A stretch of DNA of 30,916 bases from Clostridium sp. GTDB lineage: Bacteria > Bacillota > Clostridia > Clostridiales > Clostridiaceae. Position numbers and translations under genes: made by a program. Of the stretch, positions 1 to 8,720 are shown piece by piece (within the stretch, counting starts at the first letter, position 1; each line of letters begins with the position of its first letter). The notes beneath the pieces were generated by a model, which searched no databases, was not told where the DNA came from, and was given only the letters and a program-made list of their open reading frames with translations. The stretch covers positions 1 through 30,916 of the forward strand of contig DPOH01000187.1 of assembly GCA_003539755.1 (NCBI GenBank), in the 5' to 3' direction.

Positions 1-1327
1 ATGGTGCATTTACACATCCATGCGAACCATTTGTAAGATAAATTTGTCCTCCAAATTTATCTCTCCAGCTTGCATCATGAATACCTATATTTCCGTTAAA
101 TGGCATCCAGTATGTTACCTTAGATTCATAATCTTCACCTTTTAATGTTGCATTTTTCTCTTTGTAAGTAATTCTATATGTTCCTACTGGTGTAGAGTGA
201 TTAAGTGCTTTATTACCTGTTACAACATCACCATCAGCAACTAAAGCTCCATTTTTGTAATACCATAAATGCTGCTTAGTCATATCAATCTCTACATATG
301 TATCCCCTACATCATCTACATCTCTAGATATAGCTGTTTGAGAATATTCAGGTTGTCTTTCTTCAACTTTTCCTTCTTTTATAGCATTTATTAATTCTTT
401 TGTTTCTTTTGACTTATCTATAATCCAACCATAATTTCCACCACTTACAGTAATCTGCTTTCCTGAAGTTGTAGTAAATTTACGATCTCCACCAAATGTA
501 TTGTATTTTCTAGCTAAACCTTCAACATATGAATATACCTTTTTCTCATTAAAAATCACGTTCATATCATCATCTACATCAAGCCATTCACTGATTTTAG
601 ATCCATCTAAGACCTCATCTCTGTCTCCAAAATCATATTTTATCTTAGTCTTTGCATATCCATTAAGCTCATCTTTTGCAGCTGCTGTCTTTTCAGAATC
701 TGCAGTATACTTAGGTTTTACATAAGAATCATCTAAATCTAATGTTTCTTGTCCTTGCATTATTGCATTAGCTACATTTTGACGTAGTGCATCAACATCT
801 ATTTTATTTCCTTTAACTTCATCTACAATCTCAAATCCGTTGCTTCCATATTTAAAACTTGCATTTTTAGGATTTTCAACTTTTTTATTTTTAACAACTG
901 ATAAATCATCAATTTGTTCATTTAAAAGAGTATCATTAAATGATACTATTCCATTTAATTCAATATTTTCTTTTTTGAATAAAGATACTATCCATAATAA
1001 TGGATTCTGCTGTTTCTTCAGTTCTTCAAGTTTTCCTTGCGGATCATAAGATAAATTAATATCACTTCCTTTTATCTCATCGCTCATATTATTTCTACCT
1101 TCAAGCTTAATAGAATAATTATTTATCTGAGCTTCTAATGCTTCATTTGCTTCATTAACACTTTTCCCTGAAACATTTACACAATTTATTGTAGTTCCAA
1201 AGTAAAAATGATTAATAAAATAAGCTGATATTCCCAAATAAATAGCAGCTAACAGGCAAAGGGATGCTAATATTCCTTTTGTTACTAGATTGTTGTTGCT
1301 CTTATTCCTATCGCTTCGCTTTTCCAT
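1..1327 (-). CDS. L,D-transpeptidase (YkuD family), C-terminus beyond window
   Basis: Continuous reading frame from ATG at 1327 running off the left edge (442 codons seen). It predicts a membrane-anchored cell-wall enzyme that makes 3-3 peptidoglycan cross-links or attaches proteins outside the membrane. A short basic N-terminus is followed by one transmembrane segment (about residues 19-41), then a long extracellular region resembling the peptidoglycan-binding domains that precede YkuD in clostridial proteins. The YkuD catalytic domain starts near residue 347; its HDASWRD and SHGCVN motifs are visible, with the catalytic Cys near residue 438 just before the window ends. The ribosome site GGGAGGG lies 7 bases upstream of the ATG. 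Gene family is clear; only the last residues are missing. A sigma/anti-sigma pair lies upstream on the same strand. Confidence 0.9.
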   Translation of the reverse strand, partial: MEKRSDRNKSNNNLVTKGILASLCLLAAIYLGISAYFINHFYFGTTINCVNVSGKSVNEANEALEAQINNYSIKLEGRNNMSDEIKGSDINLSYDPQGKLEELKKQQNPLLWIVSLFKKENIELNGIVSFNDTLLNEQIDDLSVVKNKKVENPKNASFKYGSNGFEIVDEVKGNKIDVDALRQNVANAIMQGQETLDLDDSYVKPKYTADSEKTAAAKDELNGYAKTKIKYDFGDRDEVLDGSKISEWLDVDDDMNVIFNEKKVYSYVEGLARKYNTFGGDRKFTTTSGKQITVSGGNYGWIIDKSKETKELINAIKEGKVEERQPEYSQTAISRDVDDVGDTYVEIDMTKQHLWYYKNGALVADGDVVTGNKALNHSTPVGTYRITYKEKNATLKGEDYESKVTYWMPFNGNIGIHDASWRDKFGGQIYLTNGSHGCVNAP

Positions 1328-1626
1328 AAACTATCCCTCCCTCATACTATTATGCAATTTTACAACAAAAACTTGTCCCTTGTGGACAAATAACTCAAAA
1401 TAAGTTATTAATTATTGTACACTACAATTTCAGTAAAAATTATATTAATAAATAATACAAAATATATATGATAATTACAAATACTAATATAACATATTAA
1501 AATACTTTTTTATATATCATTTAATATAAAATAATGATATTTTTTACACCATATACAAATAGTGTATATCGCTTTTGTTTAATACACAAAGAAATATACA
1601 CCAATCATTTTCCCAAGATTATTAAA
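1328..1626. other. AT-rich intergenic region
   Basis: Spacer between the anti-sigma-like gene and the transpeptidase, both on the minus strand. It holds the transpeptidase ribosome site and a small inverted repeat, TTGTCC-N5-GGACAA (1373-1389), about 50 bases upstream of the start. That repeat could be an operator or a leader hairpin. I found no convincing -35/-10 pair and no open frame. Confidence 0.4.
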
Positions 1627-2772
1627 TTATCTACAGCTTTCAATTATATATATTATTTTCTCATCATCTACATTTTCTTTCGTATGTAGTGAATAATATT
1701 TATTTTCATATTTCCAGTCTGCATATTTTTCTTTCCCATCTTCGCTGATTTTAATAACAGCACTGCCTTCTGATGTTTTAACATCTTCTACACTACTAAA
1801 ATTTTTATCATTATCAACAATTTCTTTAGATGATATTATAAGTTCTCCATCTCCGTATTCTTTATTTTTATATACCACCTTTATTAAGTCACTAGAATCT
1901 GTATCTGTTATTTCATAATTATTTTTTAATGCTTTTGGAATAATGAAATTATTCTCTACATTTTCAGGTGCTATATTAGTTGCTCTTGTTGAAGATAAAC
2001 TATCTTTACCATCATTTATTTCCAAATCCACGTTTTTAGTTATATCATTCTGTAAATATTCTTTCCCTTGATTATTTTCTGATATAACTGAAGGTTCATT
2101 ATTATTGGAAATATCCTCTTTATAAGCATTATTTTCTTCAATACTATCATTTACTATTTTATTTTGAGTATTATGAGACTCAATTTGATTATTATTCTGA
2201 TTTCCTATACCATTTACCTCGTTATTCACTGTACTCTCAACACTTTTTACAGTACTAGATGTCTGATTGTTTTTATTAGATTTTATTACATTAGATTCCT
2301 GTTTACTTTCTCGTGCAATATTATTTGAAGGAACCTCTTCACTCTTAGTTTCTAGCTTATAATCTACAGAAACAGAATTATTGACATAACTATTATTATT
2401 TATATCATTATTTTCATTATTACTAGTGTTGTATTTATCTGTGTTTTCTAAAATATTGTTATTATCATTAAACTCTGAATTATTATCTACTACCACTTCA
2501 TTACTAGAATCTATATTTTTATTATTAATATTAAAAAGCTCAGGAAATTTAACTTTTAATCCTGCACATACAAAAAGAGCACAACATGCAGCTGCAACTC
2601 CAGCAAATCTTCTCTGACCTCTGCTATGTCTTTTATTTTTCTGTATATCAATAATATTATTATTTATTTCCTCTTCACTTACCTGTGATACTTTTTCAAG
2701 TATTCTTTTCTTCAGTTTATCATCCATAGTAATCTTATTCATGGATTCGATATATTTCTTACTCAAAATCAT
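1627..2772 (-). CDS. putative membrane anti-sigma factor (DUF4367-like C-terminus)
   Basis: Encodes 381 residues: a charged cytoplasmic N-terminus (about 1-55), one transmembrane segment (about 56-72, rich in Ala/Cys/Phe), a long Asn/Ser/Glu-rich low-complexity linker (about 78-260) and a compact C-terminal domain (about 265-381) whose pattern, ending in a YSLHT...IIYIIES strand, resembles DUF4367 domains of clostridial anti-sigma proteins. The gene overlaps the upstream sigma gene by 14 bases, so the two are translationally coupled, which supports the anti-sigma role. AAAGGAGG lies 3-5 bases before the ATG; a TTG two codons later would have better spacing and may be the true start. No zinc-finger anti-sigma motif is present. 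The regulatory role is inferred from position and topology. Confidence 0.75.
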   Translation of the reverse strand: MILSKKYIESMNKITMDDKLKKRILEKVSQVSEEEINNNIIDIQKNKRHSRGQRRFAGVAAACCALFVCAGLKVKFPELFNINNKNIDSSNEVVVDNNSEFNDNNNILENTDKYNTSNNENNDINNNSYVNNSVSVDYKLETKSEEVPSNNIARESKQESNVIKSNKNNQTSSTVKSVESTVNNEVNGIGNQNNNQIESHNTQNKIVNDSIEENNAYKEDISNNNEPSVISENNQGKEYLQNDITKNVDLEINDGKDSLSSTRATNIAPENVENNFIIPKALKNNYEITDTDSSDLIKVVYKNKEYGDGELIISSKEIVDNDKNFSSVEDVKTSEGSAVIKISEDGKEKYADWKYENKYYSLHTKENVDDEKIIYIIESCR

Positions 2773-3250
2773 ACCCCTCCTTTAAGATATCTTTTAGGAT
2801 CTTCCTTCCCCTATGTAATAATGATCGTACTGTAGATTCCTTTTTTCCAATAATATCAGCTATCTGTGCTGTTGAATAATCTTCATAATAAAACAAATGT
2901 ATAACCTCCCTGTATTTAAGTGGGAGCTTCATAACTGTATCAAGCACATCATTATTCTTATATTTATCGTAATAGGGCATCTCAACTAATTCATCCCTCT
3001 TTTTAAACCAAGAGGATTTTAACTTATTCTTGCAGAGATTTCTTGTTACTGTTATAAGCCATGATTTTTTATGTTCATCACTCTCAAATTTATCAATATT
3101 TTTCATAAGTTGAACAAATACATCCTGTACTATATCTTCAGCATCATGGATATTTTTCATATATGAATATGCCAATCTCAGAATCATATCTCCATAACAG
3201 TCTAAATCTTTTTCGATTATTTCATGCGTACGTAACGAAACATCATTCAA
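2759..3250 (-). CDS. ECF-type RNA polymerase sigma-70 family sigma factor
   Basis: A short sigma factor with only regions 2 and 4, as in ECF sigma factors. Region 2 contains AEDIVQDVFVQLMKN and a WLITVTRNLCKN segment; region 4 contains an HTH, AQIADIIGKKESTVRSLLHRGR. It would direct RNA polymerase to stress or envelope promoters and be held inactive by the overlapping membrane protein downstream. Start choice: the open frame reaches back to a TTG at 3289, but GGGAGG lies inside that extension, 9 bases before a TTG at 3250, so I place the start at 3250. The nearby L,D-transpeptidase is a possible target. The family is certain; the signal is unknown. Confidence 0.9.
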   Translation of the reverse strand: MNDVSLRTHEIIEKDLDCYGDMILRLAYSYMKNIHDAEDIVQDVFVQLMKNIDKFESDEHKKSWLITVTRNLCKNKLKSSWFKKRDELVEMPYYDKYKNNDVLDTVMKLPLKYREVIHLFYYEDYSTAQIADIIGKKESTVRSLLHRGRKILKDILKEGYDFE

Positions 3251-3412
3251 TAAAGATGTCCTCCCTTCTATATATAATACAACTAGCAATAATAAAATGT
3301 TGCAAAATAAAAAATAAATTATATGTATAGATGACTATAACACATAATTTATTCTTAGTTAAAAACATTTTCTTACAGACACATTATATCAATGCCTTCA
3401 TAAAAAAGATTA

Positions 3413-3901
3413 TTAATATTGCATTTTATTATTTTTCTTAAATTTATTGTATTCCTCAAGTATATTTTTATTTTCTTCTAAAAACTTATTAAAAAAATAC
3501 ATATTTTCAACTGTCTCACTGCTTACAACATGCTCAATCAATTCTATTTCTGATAATACATCATCAGTTTTTCCAAGGTATTCAAAAAACTTATCAATTA
3601 TATTATGTCTGCTTAAAAGATAACTGCCTATCCTTTTTCCTTGTTCAGTAAGCATTATTACTCCATATTTTTCATATTTAACAAGATTTAATTCACCTAA
3701 TTTCTTCATCATTTTAGATGCAGAAGAATCTCTTACATTAAGTTTTTGAGCTATTCTGTTTACCCTTACAAATTCTTCATTTTCGCTACACCTATATATC
3801 ATTTCAAGATAATCCTCCATTGATGGTGTAAGCAGCTTTTTATTCATATTTATATTTTCATATCCTCGTACTGTATGAAAGTCTTTCTTAGATTTTCCCA
3901 A
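3413..3901 (-). CDS. DtxR/MntR-family metal-dependent transcriptional regulator
   Basis: 162 residues with an N-terminal winged helix (about 27-90, including SMEDYLEMIYR and RVNRIAQKLNVRDSSASKMMKKL) and a helical dimerisation/metal-binding domain (HNIIDKFFEYLG through EIELIEHVVSSETVENM). There is no SH3-like third domain, so it is MntR-like in length. It probably represses the divergent feoA/feoB genes when Fe(II) or Mn(II) is plentiful. The start is TTG, 10 bases after AAAGGA; an ATG at codon 19 lacks a ribosome site but would still include the whole HTH. An inverted repeat in the shared promoter (3955-3987) is a candidate operator. Iron versus manganese specificity cannot be read from the sequence; context favours iron. 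Confidence 0.88.
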   Translation of the reverse strand: MGKSKKDFHTVRGYENINMNKKLLTPSMEDYLEMIYRCSENEEFVRVNRIAQKLNVRDSSASKMMKKLGELNLVKYEKYGVIMLTEQGKRIGSYLLSRHNIIDKFFEYLGKTDDVLSEIELIEHVVSSETVENMYFFNKFLEENKNILEEYNKFKKNNKMQY

Positions 3902-3954
3902 TATAAAAACATCCTTTCAAAAATAAGTGTCACTTTTGCCCTGATTTTCATATG

Positions 3955-3987
3955 TTAGTCTAGAGAAAGATTTTTTCTTTAGACTAA
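3955..3987. promoter_or_regulatory. inverted repeat in dtxR-like/feoA divergent promoter, candidate metalloregulator operator
   Basis: Arms TTAGTCTAGAGA (3955-3966) and TCTTTAGACTAA (3976-3987) are complementary at 11 of 12 positions, the exception being a G-T pair. They flank an A/T centre between the divergent regulator and feoA. DtxR-family operators are palindromes with TTAG/CTAA-type ends, so this is a natural candidate, but I do not recognise an exact published consensus. A hairpin in the feoA leader is the alternative. Confidence 0.45.
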
Positions 3988-4028
3988 TAAATTGAATAAA
4001 AACTTTTAAAATACGAAAGGAAATTGTT

Positions 4029-4280
4029 ATGAATAATAAAAAAACAAATTATACTACAACTTTAAATAATATAAATTTAGATACTGAATGTTATGTAAAA
4101 AATATTAATGCTGAAGGTTCTATCCAAAGACGATTTCTAGACTTAGGACTAATTAATGGAACAAGTATCCTTCCTCTTTCTAAAAGTCCATCTGGTGATC
4201 CTATAGCTTATTTAATACGTGGCACCGTAATAGCTATAAGATCAGAGGATGCCTCAAAAATAATTGTTGAAGCAATGTAA
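4029..4280 (+). CDS. feoA: ferrous iron transport protein A
   Basis: 83-residue cytoplasmic SH3-like protein of the FeoA family, thought to assist FeoB in Fe(II) uptake. The family pattern is visible: a Gly-containing turn after INAEG, RRFLDLGLINGTSI in the centre, and a C-terminal YLIRGTVIAIRSEDASKIIVE strand pair. It starts at ATG, with GAAAGGA 7 bases upstream. feoB follows on the same strand after an unusually long gap of 167 bases, which carries a structured leader. Divergent from a DtxR-type regulator. Confidence 0.93.
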   Translation: MNNKKTNYTTTLNNINLDTECYVKNINAEGSIQRRFLDLGLINGTSILPLSKSPSGDPIAYLIRGTVIAIRSEDASKIIVEAM

Positions 4281-4327
4281 AATAGAGTATCTAAGTAAAC
4301 TTAAATATCTCTAATTATAAATATTAA

Positions 4328-4440
4328 TAAACTCCTATTAAAATTCCTAAATAGCAGAATATAACCTTAAATTTTTTCAGTACTACTTACTGATACTGCA
4401 TACTTTAATAGGAGCTTATATCAATATGTAAAGGAGTTTA
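4328..4440 (+). promoter_or_regulatory. structured feoB leader with two mutually exclusive helices (candidate cis-regulatory RNA)
   Basis: The strand at 4328-4342 (TAAACTCCTATTAAA) can pair with 4404-4418: 11 perfect pairs, one mismatch, three more pairs. Inside this helix sit GCAG/CTGC (4354-4357 with 4396-4399) and a perfect 6-bp hairpin TCAGTA/TACTGA (4377-4382 with 4388-4393, loop CTACT). The same left strand (4328-4336) can instead make 9 perfect pairs with AGGAGTTTA at 4432-4440, which contains the feoB Shine-Dalgarno. The two pairings exclude each other, as in translational switches. Seen directly; function is inferred. Confidence 0.5.
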
Positions 4441-4447
4441 ATACAAT

Positions 4448-6595
4448 ATGGGACTAACTATGAAATCAACTGGATCTAATTTATTAGATGAACAGTTGAA
4501 CTTAACTCGTACAAATAATAATAAAATAATAGCTCTTGCTGGAAACCCCAACGTAGGTAAAAGTACAGTTTTTAATAATCTTACTGGATTAAAACAGCAT
4601 ACTGGAAACTGGCCTGGTAAAACAGTCAGTAATGCCAGTGGTAAATATACTCATAAAGATACTGAATTCACCCTTGTAGATATCCCTGGAACTTATTCCT
4701 TAATGGCTAATTCTGTTGAAGAAGAAGTTGCACGTGACTTCATATGTTTTGGAAATCCTGACCTTACAATAGTTGTTGTAGATGCAACCTGCTTAGAACG
4801 AAATTTAAACCTAGTTCTCCAAACTATTGAAATTACAAACAACGTAGTGATATGTCTTAATTTAATGGATGAAGCAAAGAGAAAAGGAATTTCTATTAAT
4901 ATAAAGAAATTATCCAACATACTTGGAGTACCCGTAATCCCAACAAGTGCAGCTAAGGGACAGGGACTTGATGCTCTTATGGATACTGTATATAACATTA
5001 CAGTCAACAAAATCATACAGATGCCATTAAAAATCAAATATAATGAGATTATTGAAAAATCTATTTCTATAATTTATTCAAAAATCTCCACATCTCTAAA
5101 AGGAATGATAAATCCTAGATGGGTATCAATAAAATTATTAGAAAATGAAGAGACCTTATTACACTCACTAAATGAATACCTAAAGTTTGATATAAACGAT
5201 AACCCTGAAATATCAGAATGTATAAAGAATGAAAAAAAATTTCTTTCTGAAAATCAAATAGACAATAATAAATTAAGATATGAAATAGTATCCACATTAG
5301 TAAATAAAGCTGAAAGCATCTGCAAAGAATGTGTCAATTTTTCAACAAATCAGTATAATTCAAGAGATAGAAAAATAGATAAAGTTTTAACTTCTAAAAA
5401 ATTTGGTATTCCATTAATGATACTTCTTCTTGGAGTAATATTCTGGCTCACTATAACCGGTGCAAATGTACCTTCTCAAATACTTTCAGATGGTTTATTC
5501 TGGGTGCAAGACAGACTTACTGAATTCTTTGTCTATATAGGTGCTCCTGCATGGGTTGAAGGTATACTTGTGCAAGGTATGTATAGAACTTTAGCCTGGG
5601 TTGTTTCTGTAATGCTACCTCCAATGGCTATATTTTTCCCTCTATTTACCCTTCTCGAAGATTTAGGTTACCTTCCTAGAGTTGCTTTTAACTTAGATAA
5701 CTTCTTTAAAAAATCATGTGCATGTGGAAAACAGGCTCTTACAATGTGTATGGGATTTGGATGTAATGCAGCTGGTATAGTAGGATGCAGAATTATAGAT
5801 TCTCCAAGAGAAAGATTAATAGCTATAATAACAAACAATTTTGTTCCATGTAATGGACGTTTTCCTACTCTTATTGCAATTATAACCATGTTTTTTGCTG
5901 GAATGTTTACAGGTCCATTTCAATCAGTAATTTCTACAGTTATTCTTACTGGTGTAATACTTCTAGGTATTTTTATGACACTAATGATTTCAAGACTACT
6001 TTCAAAAACAATATTGAAAGGAATACCTACTTCATTTACTTTAGAGCTTCCTCCTTACAGAAAACCTCAGATTGGTAAAATAATAGTTCGTTCTATATTT
6101 GACAGAACATTATTTGTTCTTGGAAGAGCTGTAGTTGTTGCTGCTCCAGCTGGAATAGTGATCTGGCTTATGGCTAATATAACTATAGGAGGTGTTAGTG
6201 TACTCACACATTGTGCAACATTTTTAAATCCATTTGCCAATATGATAGGCCTCGATGGATATATATTAATGGCATTTATTCTTGGATTCCCAGCCAATGA
6301 AATTGTAATCCCAATAATTATTATGAGTTATATGGCAACAGGCACAATTTTGGATTTAGAAAGCACCTCAGCACTTCATAACCTTCTAGTAGCTAATGGA
6401 TGGACATGGCATACAGCCATATGTGTAATGTTATTTTCTCTTATGCACTGGCCATGCAGTACAACCTGCTTGACAATAAGAAAAGAAACTCAAAGCTTAA
6501 AATGGACTGGCATCTCATTTTTAGTTCCTACTGTAACAGGAATAACTATATGCTTTATTTTTACTACTATTGTAAGATTATTAGGCATTGCATAA
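4448..6595 (+). CDS. feoB: ferrous iron transporter B
   Basis: 715-residue membrane Fe(II) transporter with an N-terminal G domain. G1 is GNPNVGKS (32-39), the switch region carries NWPGKT, G3 is DIPG (78-81), G4 is NLMD (138-141) and G5 is SAAKGQG near 166-172. A helical spacer follows, then the two Gate regions with conserved cysteines (CACGKQALTMCMGFGCNAAG and NNFVPCNGRFP) and multiple transmembrane helices to the C-terminus. Length is usual for FeoB without extra domains. AAAGGAG lies 11 bases before the ATG used; another ATG four codons on lacks a ribosome site. This Shine-Dalgarno can be sequestered by the leader upstream. Ends at the bidirectional terminator shared with the RNase J gene. 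Confidence 0.97.
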   Translation: MGLTMKSTGSNLLDEQLNLTRTNNNKIIALAGNPNVGKSTVFNNLTGLKQHTGNWPGKTVSNASGKYTHKDTEFTLVDIPGTYSLMANSVEEEVARDFICFGNPDLTIVVVDATCLERNLNLVLQTIEITNNVVICLNLMDEAKRKGISINIKKLSNILGVPVIPTSAAKGQGLDALMDTVYNITVNKIIQMPLKIKYNEIIEKSISIIYSKISTSLKGMINPRWVSIKLLENEETLLHSLNEYLKFDINDNPEISECIKNEKKFLSENQIDNNKLRYEIVSTLVNKAESICKECVNFSTNQYNSRDRKIDKVLTSKKFGIPLMILLLGVIFWLTITGANVPSQILSDGLFWVQDRLTEFFVYIGAPAWVEGILVQGMYRTLAWVVSVMLPPMAIFFPLFTLLEDLGYLPRVAFNLDNFFKKSCACGKQALTMCMGFGCNAAGIVGCRIIDSPRERLIAIITNNFVPCNGRFPTLIAIITMFFAGMFTGPFQSVISTVILTGVILLGIFMTLMISRLLSKTILKGIPTSFTLELPPYRKPQIGKIIVRSIFDRTLFVLGRAVVVAAPAGIVIWLMANITIGGVSVLTHCATFLNPFANMIGLDGYILMAFILGFPANEIVIPIIIMSYMATGTILDLESTSALHNLLVANGWTWHTAICVMLFSLMHWPCSTTCLTIRKETQSLKWTGISFLVPTVTGITICFIFTTIVRLLGIA

Positions 6596-6687
6596 AATTA
6601 TTTAATAATCTATAACTGTTTGTAAAAATTAATTATATTAATCAATATTAATTTACATCTCAATTAATATTAAGTTTATTCTCATAT

Positions 6688-6723
6688 AAAATAACCGTTG
6701 CTATTTGTGGCAACGGTTATTTT
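6688..6723. terminator. bidirectional intrinsic terminator between feoB and rnj
   Basis: Perfect 14-bp stem AAAATAACCGTTGC / GCAACGGTTATTTT around an 8-base loop. It has T residues on the plus side and A residues on the other, so it can serve feoB (plus) and the convergent RNase J gene (minus). Confidence 0.85.
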
Positions 6724-6777
6724 ATGTTGTAGATTTTCATCCAAAACCTCTTCTTTTAATTATTATTTAATTATATA

Positions 6778-8547
6778 TTATAATTCAATAATAACTGGAA
6801 GAATCATAGGTTTCTTTTTCATTTTTGCATAAATGAACTTATCCACTTCACGTATTATACTATTCTTTATTTCAGGCCATTGATTTATGTTATTATCAAA
6901 ACATGTTTGAACACATTTGCGCACTATTTCTCTTATCTCATTCATAAGTTCTTCACTATCTCTTACATATACAAATCCCCTAGAAACAATATCAGGTCCA
7001 CATACTATGCTCTTTTCCTGTTTATCTATTACAACTACAATTGTAAGCATTCCATGTTCAGCAAGGTTCTTTCTATCTCTAAGAACCATATTTCCTACAT
7101 CACCAATTCCCATTCCATCAATAAGCACCCTTCCTGATGGAGCCTTACCTGCAATCTTACCACTATCTCTTGTAAGTTCAAATATATCTCCTGTATCAAG
7201 TATAAAAGTATTTTCTTTTGGTACTCCCATACTATGAGCTATTTTACAATGAGCAAAAAGATGTTTATATTCTCCATGTACTGGAATAAAGAACTTTGGT
7301 TTAAGCAGTGTCTGAACTAAACGAAGCTCCTGTTCACAAGCATGACCTGATACATGTATATCTTCAATTGCTTTATATATAACATTTGCACCTTTTTCAG
7401 TAAGATCATTAATTACATTATCTACAGCCTTTTCATTTCCTGGTATAGGTGATGCTGATATTATTACCATATCACCTTCTTGAATATGAATTTTCTTATG
7501 AGTAGATGATGCTATTCTTGTAAGTGCAGCCATTGATTCTCCTTGGCTTCCAGTTGTAACAATAGTAATCCTGTCATTTTGATATTTATCTAAATCATCT
7601 AAGCTTATTATCATATCTTGTGGTATAAACAAATATCCAAGCCTTATTGCTGCTTCAGATATCTTTTCCATACTCCTACCACTAAAAGCTATCTTTCTAT
7701 TATACTTCATAGCACAATCACTTATTTGCTGTAATCTGTGTACATTCGAAGCAAAGGTTGATACTATTATTCTTCCATTAGCCTTTGCAAATAAATTCTG
7801 AAGTGTTTCACCAACAATTTTTTCAGACATTGTATATCCCTTATGAAGTGCATTTGTACTATCTGCCATAAGTAATAGTACACCTTTTTTTCCCAGTTCA
7901 GCATACCTTTGAAGATCTATTATTTTATTATCAATAGGTGTAAAATCAACCTTAAAATCTCCTGTATGTACTATTGTTCCTATTGGTGTATGTATAGCAA
8001 GAGATGTACTGTCTGGTATACTATGATTAGTTCTTATAAACTCAACTCTCAAATATTTAAAATTAATAGTATCGCCTGCACTCACTGTATTTAATATACA
8101 TTCACTTAATATATTATGATCTATCAATTTAGTTTCAATAAGACCTATAGTAAGTTTTGTGGCATAAACAGGCATATTAATCTGCTTTAAAATATAAGGC
8201 ACTGCTCCAATATGATCTTCATGACCATGTGTTATAAAAAGCCCCTTTACTTTATCTTTATTTTTTATCAAATAAGTAACATCAGGGATAACCATATCTA
8301 TTCCATACAAATCTTCATCTGGAAATGCAAGACCACAGTCCACAACAATTATTTCATCTTTATATTCAAATGCAGTTATATTCTTTCCTATTTCACCAAG
8401 ACCACCTAAAGGAATTATCTTTACTTTATTTTTTAAAGGATATAATTTCTTTCTTTTCTTGGGATATCTTTTTACTTTTTTTAAAATTTCTTCTTTTTTA
8501 TTTTCATCTATATCATCATTTTTAATTTTTTCAGCTTCTATTTCCAC
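6778..8547 (-). CDS. rnj: ribonuclease J
   Basis: 589-residue metallo-beta-lactamase/beta-CASP ribonuclease with 5'-to-3' exonuclease and endonuclease activity in mRNA decay and rRNA maturation. The zinc motif HGHEDH is at 107-112, preceded by IIPLGGLGEIGKN and VVDCGLAFP; later motifs include HTGDFKVD, the beta-CASP segment GRIIVSTFASNVHRLQQ, and VSGHACEQEL plus PVHGEY. The first about 40 residues are a Lys/Glu-rich extension before the catalytic core, common in clostridial versions. The start is GTG with GGAGG 6 bases upstream. Own promoter expected in 8548-8670, since a terminator-like stem separates it from the upstream gene. Whether it is RNase J1 or J2 type cannot be decided here; the intact motifs indicate an active enzyme. 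Confidence 0.95.
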   Translation of the reverse strand: MEIEAEKIKNDDIDENKKEEILKKVKRYPKKRKKLYPLKNKVKIIPLGGLGEIGKNITAFEYKDEIIVVDCGLAFPDEDLYGIDMVIPDVTYLIKNKDKVKGLFITHGHEDHIGAVPYILKQINMPVYATKLTIGLIETKLIDHNILSECILNTVSAGDTINFKYLRVEFIRTNHSIPDSTSLAIHTPIGTIVHTGDFKVDFTPIDNKIIDLQRYAELGKKGVLLLMADSTNALHKGYTMSEKIVGETLQNLFAKANGRIIVSTFASNVHRLQQISDCAMKYNRKIAFSGRSMEKISEAAIRLGYLFIPQDMIISLDDLDKYQNDRITIVTTGSQGESMAALTRIASSTHKKIHIQEGDMVIISASPIPGNEKAVDNVINDLTEKGANVIYKAIEDIHVSGHACEQELRLVQTLLKPKFFIPVHGEYKHLFAHCKIAHSMGVPKENTFILDTGDIFELTRDSGKIAGKAPSGRVLIDGMGIGDVGNMVLRDRKNLAEHGMLTIVVVIDKQEKSIVCGPDIVSRGFVYVRDSEELMNEIREIVRKCVQTCFDNNINQWPEIKNSIIREVDKFIYAKMKKKPMILPVIIEL

Positions 8548-8670
8548 TCTATACCTCCAAATTTATAGATTTATAATATTAGTTTTTCACAAACTCTATT
8601 ATTAAGTTTAGTTTTTACTAATCTCTATAAAATATAAGTAAATATTAACGTGTAAATTTTATTCTATATA

Positions 8671-8720
8671 AAAAATTAAGGAATAATATAATTTTGCAAT
8701 TATATTATTCCTTAATTTTT
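8671..8720 (-). terminator. perfect 23-bp inverted repeat, terminator after the 144-aa gene
   Basis: Arms 8671-8693 and 8698-8720 are perfectly complementary around the loop TTGC. The outer five pairs are A/T, giving a T-run on either strand. The repeat directly abuts the stop codon of the minus-strand gene at 8721. Confidence 0.75.

Noticed and set aside
501..1049. Two plus-strand frames of about 70 codons near the left edge
   Set aside because: They are antisense to the L,D-transpeptidase gene, which is intact in the other strand and carries its catalytic motif.
4328..4440. Assignment of the feoB leader as a NiCo/czcD riboswitch
   Set aside because: That family is plausible near feo genes, but I could not see its conserved G-rich junction sequences; only the competing helices are reported.
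6917..7237. 106-residue plus-strand frame within the RNase J gene
   Set aside because: Antisense to a conserved enzyme; no ribosome binding site.
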